From: JAULUH01 sp032111745
GTDB lineage: Bacteria; Chloroflexota; Anaerolineae; JAAEKA01
Assembly (NCBI GenBank): GCA_032111745.1
Contig: JAULUH010000237.1
Location: 1-14,481, forward strand
Direction: 5' to 3'
DNA length: 14,481 nucleotides
Shown here: positions 13,769 to 14,481 of the stretch, piece after piece
How the letters are laid out: every line of letters begins with the position of its first letter
Position numbering within the stretch: position 1 is the stretch's first letter
Translations under genes and position numbers: made by a program
The notes under the pieces: generated by a model
Database searches by the model: none
What the model saw: the letters and a program-made list of their open reading frames with translations, nothing else
What the model was told of the DNA's origin: nothing

Positions 13769-14377
13769 ATGCGCCCCAACGCCTGTGTAGGCTGCCAGAC
13801 GTTCCCATGCACCGACGTGCGCCACGACTGCTACGTCGTGCCAGACGTCGACGTCAGCGCGGACAAGATCTCCATTATCCTGATCTCTGAGGCCGCACCG
13901 CCCAGCCCTGCCGACTACTACTATGCGGCCGGCGATCCACTGTTTGCCCAGACCTCCGTCCAGGCCTTCCGCGATGCTGGCGCCGCCGTGTCGTCCGTGC
14001 AGGACATCCTCGACCTGGGCGTGTACCTGACCACGGCCGTCAAATGCGGCAAGACCGGCTATGGCGTCGCCACCAGCACCATCAACCAGTGTTCGGGCAT
14101 CCTGGCCCAGGAGCTGGCCCTGTTCCCCAGGGCCCGGGCCTTGCTCCTGATGGGCGATGTGGCGATCAAGGCCGTCAATGCCATTGCCCGCCAGGCTGGC
14201 GAGCCGCGCGTGATCCCGGCCGGCTCGACCTATAAGATCCGCGGCGGGCAATTCTACTTCCGTGGCCTACGCACCCTGCCATCCTACCTGCAGGCCGGCC
14301 CCAGCTATTTCGTCGAGAAGAGCAAGCGCCAGATGATCGCCAGCGATATCGCCACCGCCCTGGCCCTGGCGGCATGA
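13769..14377 (+). CDS. Uracil-DNA glycosylase superfamily protein with Fe-S cysteines, atypical active site
   Basis: A 202-residue protein of the UDG-like fold. C6 and C9 (CVGC) plus C93 (in TAVKCGK) and C108 (TINQCSG) follow the CX2C...C-X14-C pattern that binds a [4Fe-4S] cluster in family 4 UDGs; C14 and C21 lie near the first pair. LLLMGDVAIKAVN at about 125-137 corresponds to the strand and helix of that family (IIVPLGAVAAEFF in the archetype). The family's motif 1 (GEAPG-like) appears as SEAAPPSPADYYY at 40-52. Motif 2, normally HPxxLL with the catalytic histidine, reads LPSYLQ at 170-175, so the histidine is missing. The C-terminal EKSKRQMIASDI matches a bacterial subgroup I recall as annotated UDG family protein. 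AAGGT precedes the ATG. Glycosylase activity is doubtful; a DNA-binding or altered-specificity role is possible. Confidence 0.8.
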   Translation: MRPNACVGCQTFPCTDVRHDCYVVPDVDVSADKISIILISEAAPPSPADYYYAAGDPLFAQTSVQAFRDAGAAVSSVQDILDLGVYLTTAVKCGKTGYGVATSTINQCSGILAQELALFPRARALLLMGDVAIKAVNAIARQAGEPRVIPAGSTYKIRGGQFYFRGLRTLPSYLQAGPSYFVEKSKRQMIASDIATALALAA

Positions 14378-14404
14378 ACCCGGCTACCCAGTCCGGCGAC
14401 CCGG

Positions 14405-14481
14405 CTACACTTCCAGCCCATCCAGGGCCAGCACGCGGCCGTCGGCCGTGCCCACGAAGATCAATCCGTCGGTGGCAAAGG
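14405..14481 (-). CDS. C-terminal end of a PQQ-like beta-propeller protein (partial)
   Basis: The last 24 codons of a leftward gene that enters from beyond the window, ending in TAG. The peptide FATDGLIFVGTADGRVLALDG (14479 to about 14417) has the blade pattern G-hydrophobic-hydrophobic-V-G-T-x-D-G-x-L/V-x-A-L-D of PQQ-like/quinoprotein beta-propeller repeats, often found in secreted or kinase-fused proteins. The segment is too short for a firmer name. It is convergent with the UDG-like gene, 27 bases apart, with no hairpin terminator between them. A 10-bp direct repeat, ACCCGGCTAC, occurs at 14378-14387 and 14399-14408. Confidence 0.6.
   Translation of the reverse strand, partial: FATDGLIFVGTADGRVLALDGLEV

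Overview
The window is GC-rich and almost fully coding. It reads as a bacterial chromosome, most likely from the Chloroflexota (Anaerolineae-like). This assignment is an inference. It rests on the gene families, the use of TTG starts, a DinB-superfamily protein of a kind common there, and an intergenic dispersed repeat of a type I associate with that phylum. No ribosomal marker is present to prove it.

Layout. (1) 105-1091 (+): type I 3-dehydroquinate dehydratase with an extra C-terminal domain resembling a decayed shikimate dehydrogenase substrate domain. (2) 1088-6782 (-): a tight operon read leftwards, qor (quinone oxidoreductase), a DinB-like four-helix protein, a PcrA/UvrD helicase and a secreted subtilisin-like protease. 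(3) 6783-7037: divergent promoter region. (4) 7038-9595 (+): fabF and fabH, two condensing enzymes of fatty acid synthesis. (5) 9592-12587 (-): biotin carboxylase, then an LLM-class flavin oxidoreductase, then a biotin carrier protein. The two carboxylase pieces together look like one acyl-CoA carboxylase alpha subunit split in two. (6) 12603-13212: intergenic, with a promoter for each direction, a REP-like hairpin, a degenerate 7-bp repeat tract, a 124-bp MITE-like element and a candidate structured RNA leader. (7) 13213-13662 (+): small secreted protein with an internal duplication, followed by a terminator-like hairpin. (8) 13769-14377 (+): uracil-DNA-glycosylase-superfamily protein with four Fe-S cysteines but no catalytic HP motif. 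(9) 14405-14481 (-): the 3' end of a beta-propeller-type gene running off the window.

Metabolic theme. fabF/fabH and the biotin-dependent carboxylase face each other tail to tail, which suggests a lipid or acyl-CoA locus. No carboxyltransferase, ACP, fabD or fabG is present, so the pathway is incomplete here. The helicase and UDG-like protein are separate DNA-maintenance genes.

The points most worth a second look are the split carboxylase alpha subunit around an LLM gene, the MITE plus structured leader in front of the small secreted repeat protein, the UDG-like protein lacking its catalytic histidine, and the AroD fusion. I did not find a complete, clearly new multi-gene system. Nothing here resembles a defence island, CRISPR array or prophage.
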